Below, in pieces: positions 44,420-54,019 of a DNA stretch of 64,000 nucleotides; positions within the stretch are counted from its first letter, which is position 1, and every line of letters begins with the position of its first letter. Origin of the DNA: Cytophagales bacterium WSM2-2 (lineage in GTDB: Bacteria; Bacteroidota; Bacteroidia; Cytophagales; Cyclobacteriaceae); contig BNHL01000001.1 in assembly GCA_015472025.1 (NCBI GenBank), positions 2,654,001 through 2,718,000 of the forward strand. Direction: 5' to 3'. Under the pieces are notes generated by a model. That model was not told the DNA's origin. It worked only from the letters and a program-made list of their open reading frames with translations, and searched no databases. The position numbers were made by a program, and so were the translations under genes.

Positions 44420-46297
44420 TCAATACGCGCGCACCAATTTGCCGTCCATGTAGTTCATGTACGATTGGTTGGCCACCTTCATTCCACCGGGAGTGGGGAA
44501 ATTGCCGGTGAAATACCAGTCGCCGGTGTGATTGGGAATAGCCTTGTGGAGGTTTTCGATGGTTTGGAAAACAACCTCCAATTCTGCCTTCATTCCTTCC
44601 GGCCTTACGATGTCGGCAATTTTTTCAGAGATTTCTTCGGGCGTAAAAAGCTTGTATAATTTTTTTACAAAATTCTCAGTGCCGTCATTCACCGCCCTGC
44701 ATTGCTCGTAAATCTCCCCGAGCATGTAATCTTTTCCTTGCTCTTTGATTAACTGGATCATGGCACGGAAAGCGACAAAATCGCCCATCTTACTCATGTC
44801 GATACCATAACAATCGGGGAAACGGATTTGCGGAGCGGAAGACACCACAACTATTTTTTTCGGACCGAGACGGTCGAGCATTTTTAAAATACTTTTCTCC
44901 AGTGTAGTCCCCCGCACAATAGAATCATCAATAACTACAAGTGTGTCTTTGCCTTTGTTGACAACCTCATACGTTGTGTCGTAAACGTGTGCTACCATCT
45001 CATCGCGATGGCTGTCATCGGTGATGAACGTGCGCAGTTTTACATCCTTGATTACAATCTTTTCAACACGCGGACGGAACGACAAAATATCTTCCAGTGA
45101 ATCTACCGAGGGCTTGCCATCAATGATGATGTCCTTTTGTTTGCTGATCAGATATTCCTGGATTCCTTCCATCATGCCAAAGAAAGCAGTCTCGGCAGTG
45201 TTGGGAATATAGGAGAAGACCGTATTTTTTAAATCGAAGTTGATGGCCTTTAAAACCTGCGGTACGAGTAGATGGCCCAATTGTTTTCTTTCTCTATAAA
45301 TCTCGGGGTCATTGCCACGTGAGAAATAAATCCGTTCAAAACTGCAAGAAGTTTTTTCGAGAGGTGTTGTGATTTGCCTCTGTGCGAAGTCACCGCTCTT
45401 GTTGATAACGAGTGCATGTCCTGGGCGAATTTCTTCGATTTGGTCGTAGTTGATATTGAAAGCCGTCTTTATCGCTGGCTTTTCAGAAGCCACAACTACG
45501 ATCTCATCATTCGCATAAAAATAAGCCGGTCGGATTCCGGAAGGATCTCGTACTACGAAGGCAGAACCTGAGCCTGTCATTCCGGCCATCGTATATCCTC
45601 CATCGAAGTCTTTGCATGCTCGCCTCAGCACCCGATCCATTTCCAACTCATTTTCGATGATATCGGAAATCTCTTTATTTGAAAACTGGTCTTTATATTT
45701 TTCAAAAATATCTTGTACTTCTTCGTCCAGGAAATGACCAATTTTTTCCATGACAGTCACCGTGTCTACTTTTTCTTTCGGATGCTGACCGAGGTCTACG
45801 AGGATGTCGAATAATTCATCAACGTTTGTCATGTTGAAGTTGCCAGCCATGACCAGGTTGCGGCTGCGCCAGTTATTTTGGCGAAGAAAAGGATGCACAC
45901 TTTCAATATTGTTGATCCCGTGGGTGCCATAACGAAGGTGACCAAGCCACAGCTCACCCGAAAAAGCCACGTTCTCTTTCATCCATTGCTCATCACGGAA
46001 CTTAGATTTCCCTTCTTTCTGGGCTTTCTTATACTTTTTTGCAATTTTCTTGAAGAGGTGGGCTACAGGTTGAGCCTTAATGGAGCGATACCTGCTGAAG
46101 AAGCGAAATCCGGGTTTTTGATCAATTTTTATGTTAGCTATCCCTGCTCCGTCCTGTCCCCGGTTATGCTGCTTTTCCATGAGGATATACATCTTATTCA
46201 TGGCGTAAGTCGGGCCATATTTATCGATGTAGTAGGAGAGAGGCTTTCGCAATCGAATGAGGGCAATGCCGCATTCGTGCAGGATGGTGTCGCTCAT
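44420..46297 (-). CDS. purF: Amidophosphoribosyltransferase-like protein (PurF family)
   Basis: About 625 aa from the ATG giving MSDTILHECGIALIRL; the earlier ATG (three codons upstream) would sit at the predicted transcription start. A class II glutamine amidotransferase domain occupies the first half, with the catalytic Cys in HECGIAL (residue 9, needing propeptide removal). The phosphoribosyltransferase half carries the PRPP-binding loop LVVIDDSIVRGTTLEKSI. The enzyme makes 5-phosphoribosylamine, the first step of purine synthesis. It is longer than classical PurF (about 500 aa) and divergent, with an extra middle region. The Crp/Fnr gene follows by 5 bp. Confidence 0.88.
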   Translation of the reverse strand: MSDTILHECGIALIRLRKPLSYYIDKYGPTYAMNKMYILMEKQHNRGQDGAGIANIKIDQKPGFRFFSRYRSIKAQPVAHLFKKIAKKYKKAQKEGKSKFRDEQWMKENVAFSGELWLGHLRYGTHGINNIESVHPFLRQNNWRSRNLVMAGNFNMTNVDELFDILVDLGQHPKEKVDTVTVMEKIGHFLDEEVQDIFEKYKDQFSNKEISDIIENELEMDRVLRRACKDFDGGYTMAGMTGSGSAFVVRDPSGIRPAYFYANDEIVVVASEKPAIKTAFNINYDQIEEIRPGHALVINKSGDFAQRQITTPLEKTSCSFERIYFSRGNDPEIYRERKQLGHLLVPQVLKAINFDLKNTVFSYIPNTAETAFFGMMEGIQEYLISKQKDIIIDGKPSVDSLEDILSFRPRVEKIVIKDVKLRTFITDDSHRDEMVAHVYDTTYEVVNKGKDTLVVIDDSIVRGTTLEKSILKMLDRLGPKKIVVVSSAPQIRFPDCYGIDMSKMGDFVAFRAMIQLIKEQGKDYMLGEIYEQCRAVNDGTENFVKKLYKLFTPEEISEKIADIVRPEGMKAELEVVFQTIENLHKAIPNHTGDWYFTGNFPTPGGMKVANQSYMNYMDGKLVRAY

Positions 46298-46310
46298 AAA
46301 ATCCAAAACA

Positions 46311-46318
46311 CAAAGTTA
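46311..46318 (-). promoter_or_regulatory. Candidate -7 box for purF
   Basis: TAACTTTG on the minus strand matches the Bacteroidota -7 consensus TAnnTTTG. It lies about 14 bp upstream of the preferred purF start, implying a very short leader. No clear TTTG at -33 was found. Confidence 0.4.
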
Positions 46319-46406
46319 ATCCAAATAGTTTGAAGTCGATAGAGATCACTTCAACTATCACCGGCCTTCTATGGACTTTTATTTATTTTTGCCGACATTT
46401 TCAATT

Positions 46407-47420
46407 ATGATCGAAACAGACATTATTATCATTGGAGCCGGACCTGTGGGACTTTTCACCGTTTTTGAAGCCGGCCTTCTGAAATTACGATGCCACTTGA
46501 TTGACTCTCTTCCGGTACCGGGAGGTCAATTAATTGAGATATATCCCAAAAAACCGATTTATGATATCCCCGGATTTCCGATCGTGAATGCAGGAGAATT
46601 GGTTGACAACCTGATGAAACAAATTGAAGTGTTTAAGCCTGGATTTACTTTGGGTGAGACAGCTCAGACATTAGAGGAGGTCGACAATCATTTTATGGTT
46701 ACCACCAATAAAGGAACGAAACATAAAGCGCCAACCGTGATCATTGCCGGTGGCCTCGGGGTTTTCGAACCACGCAAGCCACCCATTGAAAACCTAGATA
46801 AATTTGAAGATAAAGGTGTAGAGTATATCGTCCGCGATCCGGAGCTGTACCGGAATAAAAGAGTTGTAGTCTCCGGTGGTGGCGACTCCGCTCTTGACTG
46901 GACCATCTACCTGATCGAAAACAAGATCGTCAAAAGTCTGGCTCTCGTTCACCGTAGAACGTCCTTCCGGGGCCACCTGGATTCGGTACAGAAAGTAATG
47001 GACATGGCCAATGCTGGGAAAATAGAATTGATCACTGAATCTGAGGTTGTTGGTATTAATCCTAACGATAAAGGACATGTGGGTTCTGTGGTAATTAAAC
47101 ACGCGAGCCTGGGCGACATTGTAAAAGAGGCTGATCACTTTGTTCCACTGTTTGGGTTGACACCGAGTCTCGGACCTATCGCAGACTGGAACCTCGAGAT
47201 TGAAAAAAATGCAGTGAAAGTGAACACGTTTGATTATTCCACGAACCGCAAAGGCGTTTTTGCTGTGGGTGACATCAACACGTATCCTGGCAAACTGAAA
47301 TTGATTTTGTGCGGATTTCATGAAGGGACGCTGGCAGTGCAATCTGCGTTTGCCAAAATTCATCCCAACAAAAAGAACGTTTTGAAATACACTACAGTGA
47401 ATGGTGTAAGCAGCTTTTAA
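46407..47420 (+). CDS. Ferredoxin-NADP reductase, thioredoxin-reductase-like type
   Basis: 337 aa from the ATG giving MIETDIIIIGAGPVG; a 12-codon longer reading adds MDFYLFLPTFSI and is unlikely. FAD-binding GAGPVGLFTVFEAG is at the start, the NADP-binding GGGDSALDWTIYLIE is in the middle, and FAVGDINTYPGKLKLILCGFHEGTLA closes the FAD fold. No CxxC redox pair is present, so it is not a thioredoxin reductase. A TATTTTTG box lies 24 bp upstream (46389-46396). The 2Fe-2S ferredoxin follows by 11 bp and is the likely electron partner. Confidence 0.92.
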   Translation: MIETDIIIIGAGPVGLFTVFEAGLLKLRCHLIDSLPVPGGQLIEIYPKKPIYDIPGFPIVNAGELVDNLMKQIEVFKPGFTLGETAQTLEEVDNHFMVTTNKGTKHKAPTVIIAGGLGVFEPRKPPIENLDKFEDKGVEYIVRDPELYRNKRVVVSGGGDSALDWTIYLIENKIVKSLALVHRRTSFRGHLDSVQKVMDMANAGKIELITESEVVGINPNDKGHVGSVVIKHASLGDIVKEADHFVPLFGLTPSLGPIADWNLEIEKNAVKVNTFDYSTNRKGVFAVGDINTYPGKLKLILCGFHEGTLAVQSAFAKIHPNKKNVLKYTTVNGVSSF

Positions 47421-47431
47421 CCTTTCGGGTG

Positions 47432-47752
47432 ATGGAAAACATGATTAAGGTAACAGTGATTGATCGCGAAGGCAAAGCTCATGTGCTCGATGCTCCTACC
47501 GATATGAACATGAACATGATGGAGATTTGCAAGGCGAATGAATTACCTGTGGAAGGAACCTGCGGAGGCATGGCCTTGTGCGCGTCATGCCAGGTGTACC
47601 TGGAATCGGATACCGTATTGCCTGAGCAGAATGATTCAGAACTTGCGATGCTTGATCAGGCTTTTCATGTGAAAGACAATAGTCGCCTGGGTTGCCAGAT
47701 TCGGATTACTGAAGAAATAGATGGAATCGTGGTGCGACTGGCACCGAATTAA
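47432..47752 (+). CDS. 2Fe-2S ferredoxin, adrenodoxin type
   Basis: 106 aa. The cluster ligands follow the pattern C44-x5-C50-x2-C53 ... C88 (GTCGGMALCASC and LGCQI), as in adrenodoxin-like ferredoxins. Acid-rich surface typical of the class is present (DSELAMLDQAFHVKD). The ATG at 47432 is used; a GTG one codon earlier and an ATG three codons later are possible. It pairs with the reductase upstream and may supply electrons to a hydroxylase or oxygenase elsewhere. Confidence 0.93.
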   Translation: MENMIKVTVIDREGKAHVLDAPTDMNMNMMEICKANELPVEGTCGGMALCASCQVYLESDTVLPEQNDSELAMLDQAFHVKDNSRLGCQIRITEEIDGIVVRLAPN

Positions 47753-47753
47753 T

Positions 47754-49781
47754 TCAGGCTTTTTTGATTGTAAAATAGAAAGTACTGCCTTTCCCCATTT
47801 CACTTTCTAACCAGATCTTTCCCCCGTTTCTTTCCACAAACTCTTTACAGAGGATTAGTCCGAGGCCTGTACCTTTTTCGTTAGCCGTTCCACGGGTTGT
47901 ATAGCCCGCTGTTTTCTCAAAAATGATTTTTTGCACTTCAGGGCTAATTCCAATGCCGGTGTCCCTTACCGATACCACGATCTCGTTGCCTTCTTCGCGG
48001 GCACCAACTTCAACTGTACCGCCGTTTTCAGTAAACTTAAACCCGTTCAGGATCAGGTTGCGCATGACCAGGTTTAACATATTCAAATCACCCAGTGCGA
48101 TTGTTCCCTGTGGCACGTTATTCTTTGTGTTGATCTCCTTCATGTGCAGGGCACCCAGGAGTTTAAGATTTTCGTCAACTAACTTCTGCAAGTCCAATTT
48201 TTCAGACTGGATCTTCAATTTATCCATTTGAAGTAGTGCCCAGTCAAGCAGGTTATTGATCAGTGTTTTGGTATGATCAAACTGTTTGCGAAGCTCCTTG
48301 TTGAGCTTTGAAAATTCTTCAGGCCTGATTTTGTCATTATCCATCAGATCAAGGATTCCCGACAAGGCATTCATGGGCGAGCGGAGATCGTGCGAAATGA
48401 TAGAGAAGAATTTGTCTTTTACTTCGTTCAGTTGCTCGAGTTCTTTACTGCGTCTCTTCACTTCATCCTGATGCTCCATCAACAATTTATTGATGCGTAT
48501 TCTGCGTTGGCCGCTCCGGTAGACATTAAACAACAAGATTACGGTAAGTGCCATCGTCACGACAAGAATATTGCGTACCAGCCCCTGCTTTTTTAATTCC
48601 TCTGCCCGCAGTTCCTCCAATTTCGTAAGTGACTTGATCTGATCTTCTTTGGAGGCGGTTTCAAAACGGATTTGATCTTGCAAGAGCTTAGCCTGCATGC
48701 CCTGACTGAAGAGACTGTCTTCTAATTGTTTGAACTGTTTGTAGTAATTGAGGGAGCTCTTGTAGTCACCTCGCTGTTCATGAAGTGCCGCAAGGCTTTC
48801 AAAGCAGGAAATTTCCAAAGTCCATGAATTGGTTTGATGGGCAACGGAGGCACTGCCTTCCATTAATTTCAAGGCTTCATTGTATTGTTTTTCGGCCATT
48901 AAGACTTTTGCTCTTCCAAGATTTACTTGTGCCAGCCCGTATTCATTTTCAGTTTTTTGAAAAAGTTGGTAGGTCGAGTCATAGTAAGCAAGAGATTTGG
49001 CGTTGTCTTTTTTGTCGTAATAGGTTTTAGCAATGTTGATCAGAATTTCAGGCTCGAGATCATTAATTCTTAGTTTTAATTTTCTCGTTGCCGCCAGGGA
49101 ATATTTCAACGCGTTTAACGCTGAATCATACAAGCCACGCCTGCGATAAATGTCACCGATCTCATTGTAGTTATAAGGTCTGCCTTCATAGTCACTAATG
49201 GCGTCACTTATTTTTTGAGTCAATTTTAAATAGTCAAGCGCTCGCTCATATTGCCCAAGTTCCTTGAAGACAGTAGAAATGTTGTGCAAGGCAACGGCCA
49301 GGCCCGCAGAATCTTTTTTAAGACTAAACAATTGATAGCTCTGCGTAAAATAAAAATAGGCTTCATCGTATTTTCCAAACGAAGAATAATTCAGCCCCAG
49401 GTTGTTATAAGCACTTGACATCCGGCTGGTGTCTTTCAATTGAAAACTGAGGTTGAGCGCCAGGTCATTGTATTTGGCAGAAGAACTAAAGTCGCCACTG
49501 ATGCTCGTAAATGTGGCAAGGTTGAGATAAGCAGCTACCTTTCCGCGCAATGAATTTTTGTCTTCCGCCAGCCTGGCAGCTTTCTCCGCATAGTCATACG
49601 ATTTTTTCAAATCGGTATACTGATATTCTTTCGAAAGTTTTATTAATACACGGATACGGACAGAATCATTTTTTTCGGAGTGCAGGCGACCCTCAAGACT
49701 GTCAATGACATTTTTCTGAGCCACGGTTACATACGCCCCGCCGACCAGCAGAAAGAATAGTATGAGTGATTTATACGGCAT
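47754..49781 (-). CDS. TPR-type sensor histidine kinase
   Basis: 675 aa. A signal peptide (MPYKSLILFFLLVGGAYVTVAQ) and TPR repeats (about 40-370) form the periplasmic sensor. One membrane helix (about 405-423, NILVVTMALTVILLFNVY) and a cytoplasmic kinase follow with H-box FFSIISHDLRSPMNALSGIL, then NLILNGFKFTENG, VRDTGIGISPEV and KGTGLGLILCKEF. No output domain is fused. It is convergent with the ferredoxin gene (1 bp between stops). Confidence 0.93.
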   Translation of the reverse strand: MPYKSLILFFLLVGGAYVTVAQKNVIDSLEGRLHSEKNDSVRIRVLIKLSKEYQYTDLKKSYDYAEKAARLAEDKNSLRGKVAAYLNLATFTSISGDFSSSAKYNDLALNLSFQLKDTSRMSSAYNNLGLNYSSFGKYDEAYFYFTQSYQLFSLKKDSAGLAVALHNISTVFKELGQYERALDYLKLTQKISDAISDYEGRPYNYNEIGDIYRRRGLYDSALNALKYSLAATRKLKLRINDLEPEILINIAKTYYDKKDNAKSLAYYDSTYQLFQKTENEYGLAQVNLGRAKVLMAEKQYNEALKLMEGSASVAHQTNSWTLEISCFESLAALHEQRGDYKSSLNYYKQFKQLEDSLFSQGMQAKLLQDQIRFETASKEDQIKSLTKLEELRAEELKKQGLVRNILVVTMALTVILLFNVYRSGQRRIRINKLLMEHQDEVKRRSKELEQLNEVKDKFFSIISHDLRSPMNALSGILDLMDNDKIRPEEFSKLNKELRKQFDHTKTLINNLLDWALLQMDKLKIQSEKLDLQKLVDENLKLLGALHMKEINTKNNVPQGTIALGDLNMLNLVMRNLILNGFKFTENGGTVEVGAREEGNEIVVSVRDTGIGISPEVQKIIFEKTAGYTTRGTANEKGTGLGLILCKEFVERNGGKIWLESEMGKGSTFYFTIKKA

Positions 49782-50023
49782 TCAATTAAAACCATTTTCG
49801 AGTCGATGCAAAATGCTAACACGACATACATGCAATCGAACCAACTATTTTAGCTTGTACCTGAGTAAAAATACAATTTATCAGATTACATCCTAATATA
49901 AGGATGACAAATACCATACATGCAACTTATTTTTTGGTCATCCGATTTTTACGCCCGGCGGTTACCAAGGCAAAAATTCAAACTCCAAATTTCGGATCCA
50001 AGGGATGGAATCTATATAAAATA

Positions 50024-50051
50024 AAAAATCCCGAACGGAGCCGGGATTTTT
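50024..50051. terminator. Bidirectional intrinsic terminator
   Basis: Stem AAAAATCCCG pairing with CGGGATTTTT across an 8-nt loop (AACGGAGC), with T-runs on both strands. It lies 19 bp past the end of the leftward 50070 gene. A 60-aa frame crossing it (49904-50086) is not considered real. Confidence 0.85.
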
Positions 50052-50069
50052 ATGAAATGTTTAATGGAC

Positions 50070-50810
50070 TTATGCCACGTTGTTGACTAGCGCTGACAGC
50101 TTGGTTTCACGAGCCTCGCGATGGTTGCAATAATCGCACTGATAGTGTTTGAGCAGAAGCCCGCCTTCCGTTTGAGTAGGCTTTACTTCGACTTCTTCCT
50201 TCTTGATCTTGAAGGTAAAGAATCCACATTCAGGGCACTGTTCTGCATGCAGGTAGCTCTCGTATTTCTCAATTTTTTTATGACCAGTCTTTTCATCTAT
50301 CCACACGTCATAATCTACGGAATGAACAGCACTGGCTTCCTCCGCAATCTGGCTTGCATCAAGGTGAGCATCTTCTTCTTCTTCAGAGAGCTTTCTCATC
50401 TGATTTCCGGCTGGGGACACACGGGGCTTGTTGCGCAACTTAACGAGTCTTTTTTCTACATAGCGGGGATAGTAAATGCGCACCATACTGTAGAAGACAA
50501 AATAGCCTATAACGATAAAGCTAATAGTGATGAATAGCCTCACATAAAACCACAGGATACCATGGGTCAATATCTTCTCGGTGGCCAGGGAATTAGCATA
50601 AAAACCAAGGGCAACCACAACGGCCAATACGGCATACCAGAAGAAGCGCACTTCGTTCAGATTTACATAATCGTATTTTTCCTTGTAGTCCTTGATCTGC
50701 ATTACCCTGAATTCATGGTAAAGGAGAATGATTATCCCGATACTTACACAGGTTACAGCACCCAGTTGCATGTAGCGGTCCCATTCATTGACAAAAGCGG
50801 TTTCTTCCAT
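50070..50810 (-). CDS. Membrane protein with C-terminal zinc ribbon (246 aa)
   Basis: Three likely membrane segments (about 16-32, 56-75, 88-110: GAVTCVSIGIIILLYHEF, FFWYAVLAVVVALGFYANSL, LFITISFIVIGYFVFYSMV). A soluble acidic stretch (KLSEEEEDAHLDASQIAEEAS) follows, and then a zinc ribbon with CPECGFF and CDYCNHRE. The family is unknown; zinc-ribbon membrane proteins of this shape recur in Cytophagales. The transcript probably ends at the hairpin at 50024-50051. Confidence 0.75.
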   Translation of the reverse strand: MEETAFVNEWDRYMQLGAVTCVSIGIIILLYHEFRVMQIKDYKEKYDYVNLNEVRFFWYAVLAVVVALGFYANSLATEKILTHGILWFYVRLFITISFIVIGYFVFYSMVRIYYPRYVEKRLVKLRNKPRVSPAGNQMRKLSEEEEDAHLDASQIAEEASAVHSVDYDVWIDEKTGHKKIEKYESYLHAEQCPECGFFTFKIKKEEVEVKPTQTEGGLLLKHYQCDYCNHREARETKLSALVNNVA

Positions 50811-50959
50811 AAGGTTTGATTTTTGGATGGTCTAAAATTAACAAATCTTTTGAATCGATGAAAAACACGCACGATAAATTCTGATAAATGAGACATTTTC
50901 ACCTTATTTCCATTCCAAAATTGTCAACGGTAAAAATTGTTTGCCCTATACAGAACCGG

Positions 50960-53095
50960 ATGAGAGTTGAACTATTTGTCATACTGCTGACCTGTGGTGC
51001 AGCTGGCATTTCAGCGGCTCAAACGCTGACCCCAGCGGATAGCCTTGTGAGTGTCATCTCATCGGCTCCGGCAGGAGCATTTGAAAGTGAACGAGCAGCG
51101 CTGGCAAAAATCTTGGGTGCCGAGACCCATCGATCACTTGAAACCCGTGCCTCTGATTTGATCGCTGCTTTCACCGGTACCCCCACGGGTGCCAAGACAT
51201 TAGCATTGCTTGATCTAGGCAAGATATATGAGAACGACACCCTCACTGCCTGGGCTATACGGTTCTACAGGGAGGCCAATAAGCAAGCGCTCTTACTAAA
51301 AAACAAGCACCTGGAAGGCCTCACCCTAAAAAGTCTCTCATTTATTTATTACAACAGTGATTTGCTTACGGAAGCCCAAAAATGCACCTATGATGCCCTC
51401 CGGATTTTTGAAGATGAAAAGAGTTATACGCTCACCACACCACTGCTTTACCAGGCGACACAGATCAACTACAAAGCAGGCAACTATGTGAACTGCATTG
51501 TTGATTTTGAATCGTGCCTGAAAAGTTATGAGAAAATCTCAGTGGACTCCATTTCGTATGACATCCGGTTTTCGATAATGAGTGGGTGGAACACTGTTGG
51601 CCTTGCCTACCGGCGGCTCAGCAAGTTCGATAAATCGCTGGAGGCATTTCAGATGGCACTCATTCTCTCCAGGGAAATGAAGAACAATTTTTGGGTAGCG
51701 CTGGTCAATGGAAACAAAGGCTATGTTTTGACGCAAATGGGAAAATTAAATGAGGCGATCCCTTTCATTCACGAAGACTTAAGGATAAGCAAATCCTACA
51801 ACCAGTTCTCAAGTGCTTGCAATGCCTGCATTTCCCTTGCAGAGATTTACATAAAATTGAATAATGGCTTGCGTGCAAAAGAGTATTTGGACTCGGCCCG
51901 TTATTTTATGAAAAGGACTCCCGAGTCCAAGCTTCAGTTTAAATTCTCCTTTACTAAAATCGAGGCAAAGTATTACGAGTTGATCAGGGATTTCCCGCGT
52001 GCCCACCAGGCGCTGAAGCTGCAAATCCAGTTGAACGATTCTGTCAACAATGAGGAGCGAGCCATTCAGTTGGCGCAGGTACAGGCGCGCTACAACCTGG
52101 AAAGAAAGGAGAATGAAATTCAACTGCTGGCACAAAGTAACCAGTTGCAAAGAAAAGAGATTGAGACACAGCAAGACCTTATCTATGGGGCAGTACTATT
52201 GGGTATAGTAATGATCATTTTCCTGATTTATTTTCTTAACAGTTACCGGAAAGTGAAAAAGCAAAACGATATCATCGCGATGCAGCGCGAGGACATTGAA
52301 GAGAAAAACTCTGAATTGGAAGCGCAAAGTCTTACCCTGTTGCGTCAAAACGAAGTGATTCGCTACAGCAACCAGGAGCTCGAAAGCAAGGTGGCCGAAA
52401 GAACAGTACAATTGCAAAACACGATCCATGAACTCGATACTTTTCTGTATCACGCCTCGCATGACATACGCAGACCGATCTCGACCCTGATGGGCCTGGA
52501 GAACATTTCGCGCCTGGACCAAAACGACCTAGCGCACCTCTTCACCCATGTCGCTCACACAGCCCGTGATATGGATAGCATGCTGTTCAAATTGCAAATG
52601 GCGTACTTGCTCAATCAACCTGTCTCCGATATAATACGGGTTAGCTTGCGGAATGTCGTACAAGAAGCTGAAGAGAAATTTGATTTGCAGATTCAGCACT
52701 TCAACATCGCATTCACCTACGAAGAACAGGTACCCGTTTATTTGTATGCAAGCCCGTCTTTGCTCAAGGTTGTTTTTCAGAATCTGATCGAAAATGCCAT
52801 TCACTTCAGAAAGCCTGACAATGAGGGCAAACCTGTTATACGTGTCACCTCGGAATGGAAGAAACGAACATTGAACATATCGGTGGAGGATAATGGGATA
52901 GGAATTGAGGAGAAGTTTCATTCCCGGATTTTTGATCTGTACTTCCGCGGAACAGAGCGGTCTAAAGGCAATGGTGTTGGCCTGTACCTGACAAAAAAAG
53001 CGGTTGAAAAAATGAAAGGAGAAATTGCCGTGAAGAGCGTCTATGGCAAAGGTTCAGTTTTTACCATTTCAGTTCCGGGTGACAACAACACTTGA
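50960..53095 (+). CDS. TPR-type sensor histidine kinase
   Basis: 711 aa from the ATG giving MRVELFVILLTCGAAGISAAQ, a signal peptide; the longer reading puts 24 mixed residues first. TPR repeats span about 80-380, a transmembrane helix follows (LIYGAVLLGIVMIIFLIYFL), then a coiled coil (EDIEEKNSELEAQSLTLLRQ) and a kinase domain with LDTFLYHASHDIRRPISTLMGL, FQNLIENAIHFRKP, VEDNGIGIEEKF and GNGVGLYLTKKAVEKMKG. It stands alone, with fabI 43 bp downstream. Confidence 0.92.
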   Translation: MRVELFVILLTCGAAGISAAQTLTPADSLVSVISSAPAGAFESERAALAKILGAETHRSLETRASDLIAAFTGTPTGAKTLALLDLGKIYENDTLTAWAIRFYREANKQALLLKNKHLEGLTLKSLSFIYYNSDLLTEAQKCTYDALRIFEDEKSYTLTTPLLYQATQINYKAGNYVNCIVDFESCLKSYEKISVDSISYDIRFSIMSGWNTVGLAYRRLSKFDKSLEAFQMALILSREMKNNFWVALVNGNKGYVLTQMGKLNEAIPFIHEDLRISKSYNQFSSACNACISLAEIYIKLNNGLRAKEYLDSARYFMKRTPESKLQFKFSFTKIEAKYYELIRDFPRAHQALKLQIQLNDSVNNEERAIQLAQVQARYNLERKENEIQLLAQSNQLQRKEIETQQDLIYGAVLLGIVMIIFLIYFLNSYRKVKKQNDIIAMQREDIEEKNSELEAQSLTLLRQNEVIRYSNQELESKVAERTVQLQNTIHELDTFLYHASHDIRRPISTLMGLENISRLDQNDLAHLFTHVAHTARDMDSMLFKLQMAYLLNQPVSDIIRVSLRNVVQEAEEKFDLQIQHFNIAFTYEEQVPVYLYASPSLLKVVFQNLIENAIHFRKPDNEGKPVIRVTSEWKKRTLNISVEDNGIGIEEKFHSRIFDLYFRGTERSKGNGVGLYLTKKAVEKMKGEIAVKSVYGKGSVFTISVPGDNNT

Positions 53096-53138
53096 CAGGA
53101 TTTTGTAATATTGCAGCGCATTCAAAAACCCGAAAATC

Positions 53139-53951
53139 ATGTCGTATAATTTATTGAAAGGAAAAAGAGGAGTCATCTTTGGAGCTCTCGATGAAAATTC
53201 AATCGCCTGGAAAACCGCTTTGAAAGTGCATGCCGAAGGAGGAAAATTCACGTTGACAAATGCACCGATTGCCATGCGCATGGGTAAGATCAATGACTTG
53301 GCAAAGACCTGCGGTGCTGAAGTGATCCCGGCTGACGCTACATCTGAGCAAGACCTGAATAACCTTTTTGTCAAGTCACAGGAAATACTAGGTGGCAAAC
53401 TTGATTTTGTACTTCATTCGATTGGTATGAGTCCTAACATCCGTAAGGGCAAGGAGTATGGCGACATGAATTACGAATGGTACCTGAAGACACTGGATAT
53501 TTCCGCACTTTCGTTCCATAAGATTTTGCAATGCTGTGAGAAACTCGATGCACTCAATGAGTACGCATCGGTGCTTGGACTTAGCTACATCGCGGCTCAG
53601 CGTGCATATCCCGATTATACTGATATGGCACAGGCAAAAGCCATGCTCGAATCCATTGCACGCAGTTATGGACAGCGTTACGGCACTAAGAAAAAAGTGC
53701 GCGTGAATACTATTTCACAATCACCGACGAAGACAACTGCTGGCGCTGGAATTTCCGGCTTTGACGTCTTCTTTGATTATGCCGAAATGATGTCTCCTTT
53801 AGGAAATGCTACGGCAGAAGATTGCGCGAATTACATCGTGGTTATGTTCTCCGATCTTACACGAATGGTGACCATGCAGAACCTGATGCACGATGGCGGA
53901 TTTTCATCATCAGGGATCACTCAAAACCTGATTGAACGATTGACGAAATAA
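53139..53951 (+). CDS. fabI: Enoyl-[acyl-carrier-protein] reductase
   Basis: 270 aa. NAD(P)-binding start KGKRGVIFGALDENSIAWKTA and the catalytic Tyr-x6-Lys pair in YTDMAQAKAML are both visible; LDFVLHSIGMSP is the usual FabI phrase. It reduces the enoyl-ACP double bond in the last step of each fatty-acid elongation cycle and is the triclosan target in many bacteria. Start codon ATG follows a short AT-rich leader. The sequence is slightly diverged from Proteobacterial FabI. Confidence 0.93.
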   Translation: MSYNLLKGKRGVIFGALDENSIAWKTALKVHAEGGKFTLTNAPIAMRMGKINDLAKTCGAEVIPADATSEQDLNNLFVKSQEILGGKLDFVLHSIGMSPNIRKGKEYGDMNYEWYLKTLDISALSFHKILQCCEKLDALNEYASVLGLSYIAAQRAYPDYTDMAQAKAMLESIARSYGQRYGTKKKVRVNTISQSPTKTTAGAGISGFDVFFDYAEMMSPLGNATAEDCANYIVVMFSDLTRMVTMQNLMHDGGFSSSGITQNLIERLTK

Positions 53952-53961
53952 TTTCAAATCA

Positions 53962-54000
53962 CAGATTTCAAATTTCAGACTACCTGGAATTTGAAATCTG
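53962..54000. repeat. Perfect 13-bp inverted repeat between fabI and ispE
   Basis: Arms CAGATTTCAAATT and AATTTGAAATCTG are perfect complements around a 13-nt centre that itself pairs CAG/CTG. Outer copies of AATTTCAAA and TTTGAAATT flank it, so the whole 65-bp gap is close to symmetrical. It could act as a terminator or RNA-processing hairpin, or be a member of a dispersed intergenic repeat family. On this window alone it is single-copy. Confidence 0.75.
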
Positions 54001-54019
54001 AATTTTTGAAATTTAAAGT

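Noticed and set aside
49904-50086. 60-aa frame on the plus strand
   Set aside because: It runs through a strong bidirectional terminator hairpin and into the 3' end of the opposing gene; composition is not protein-like.
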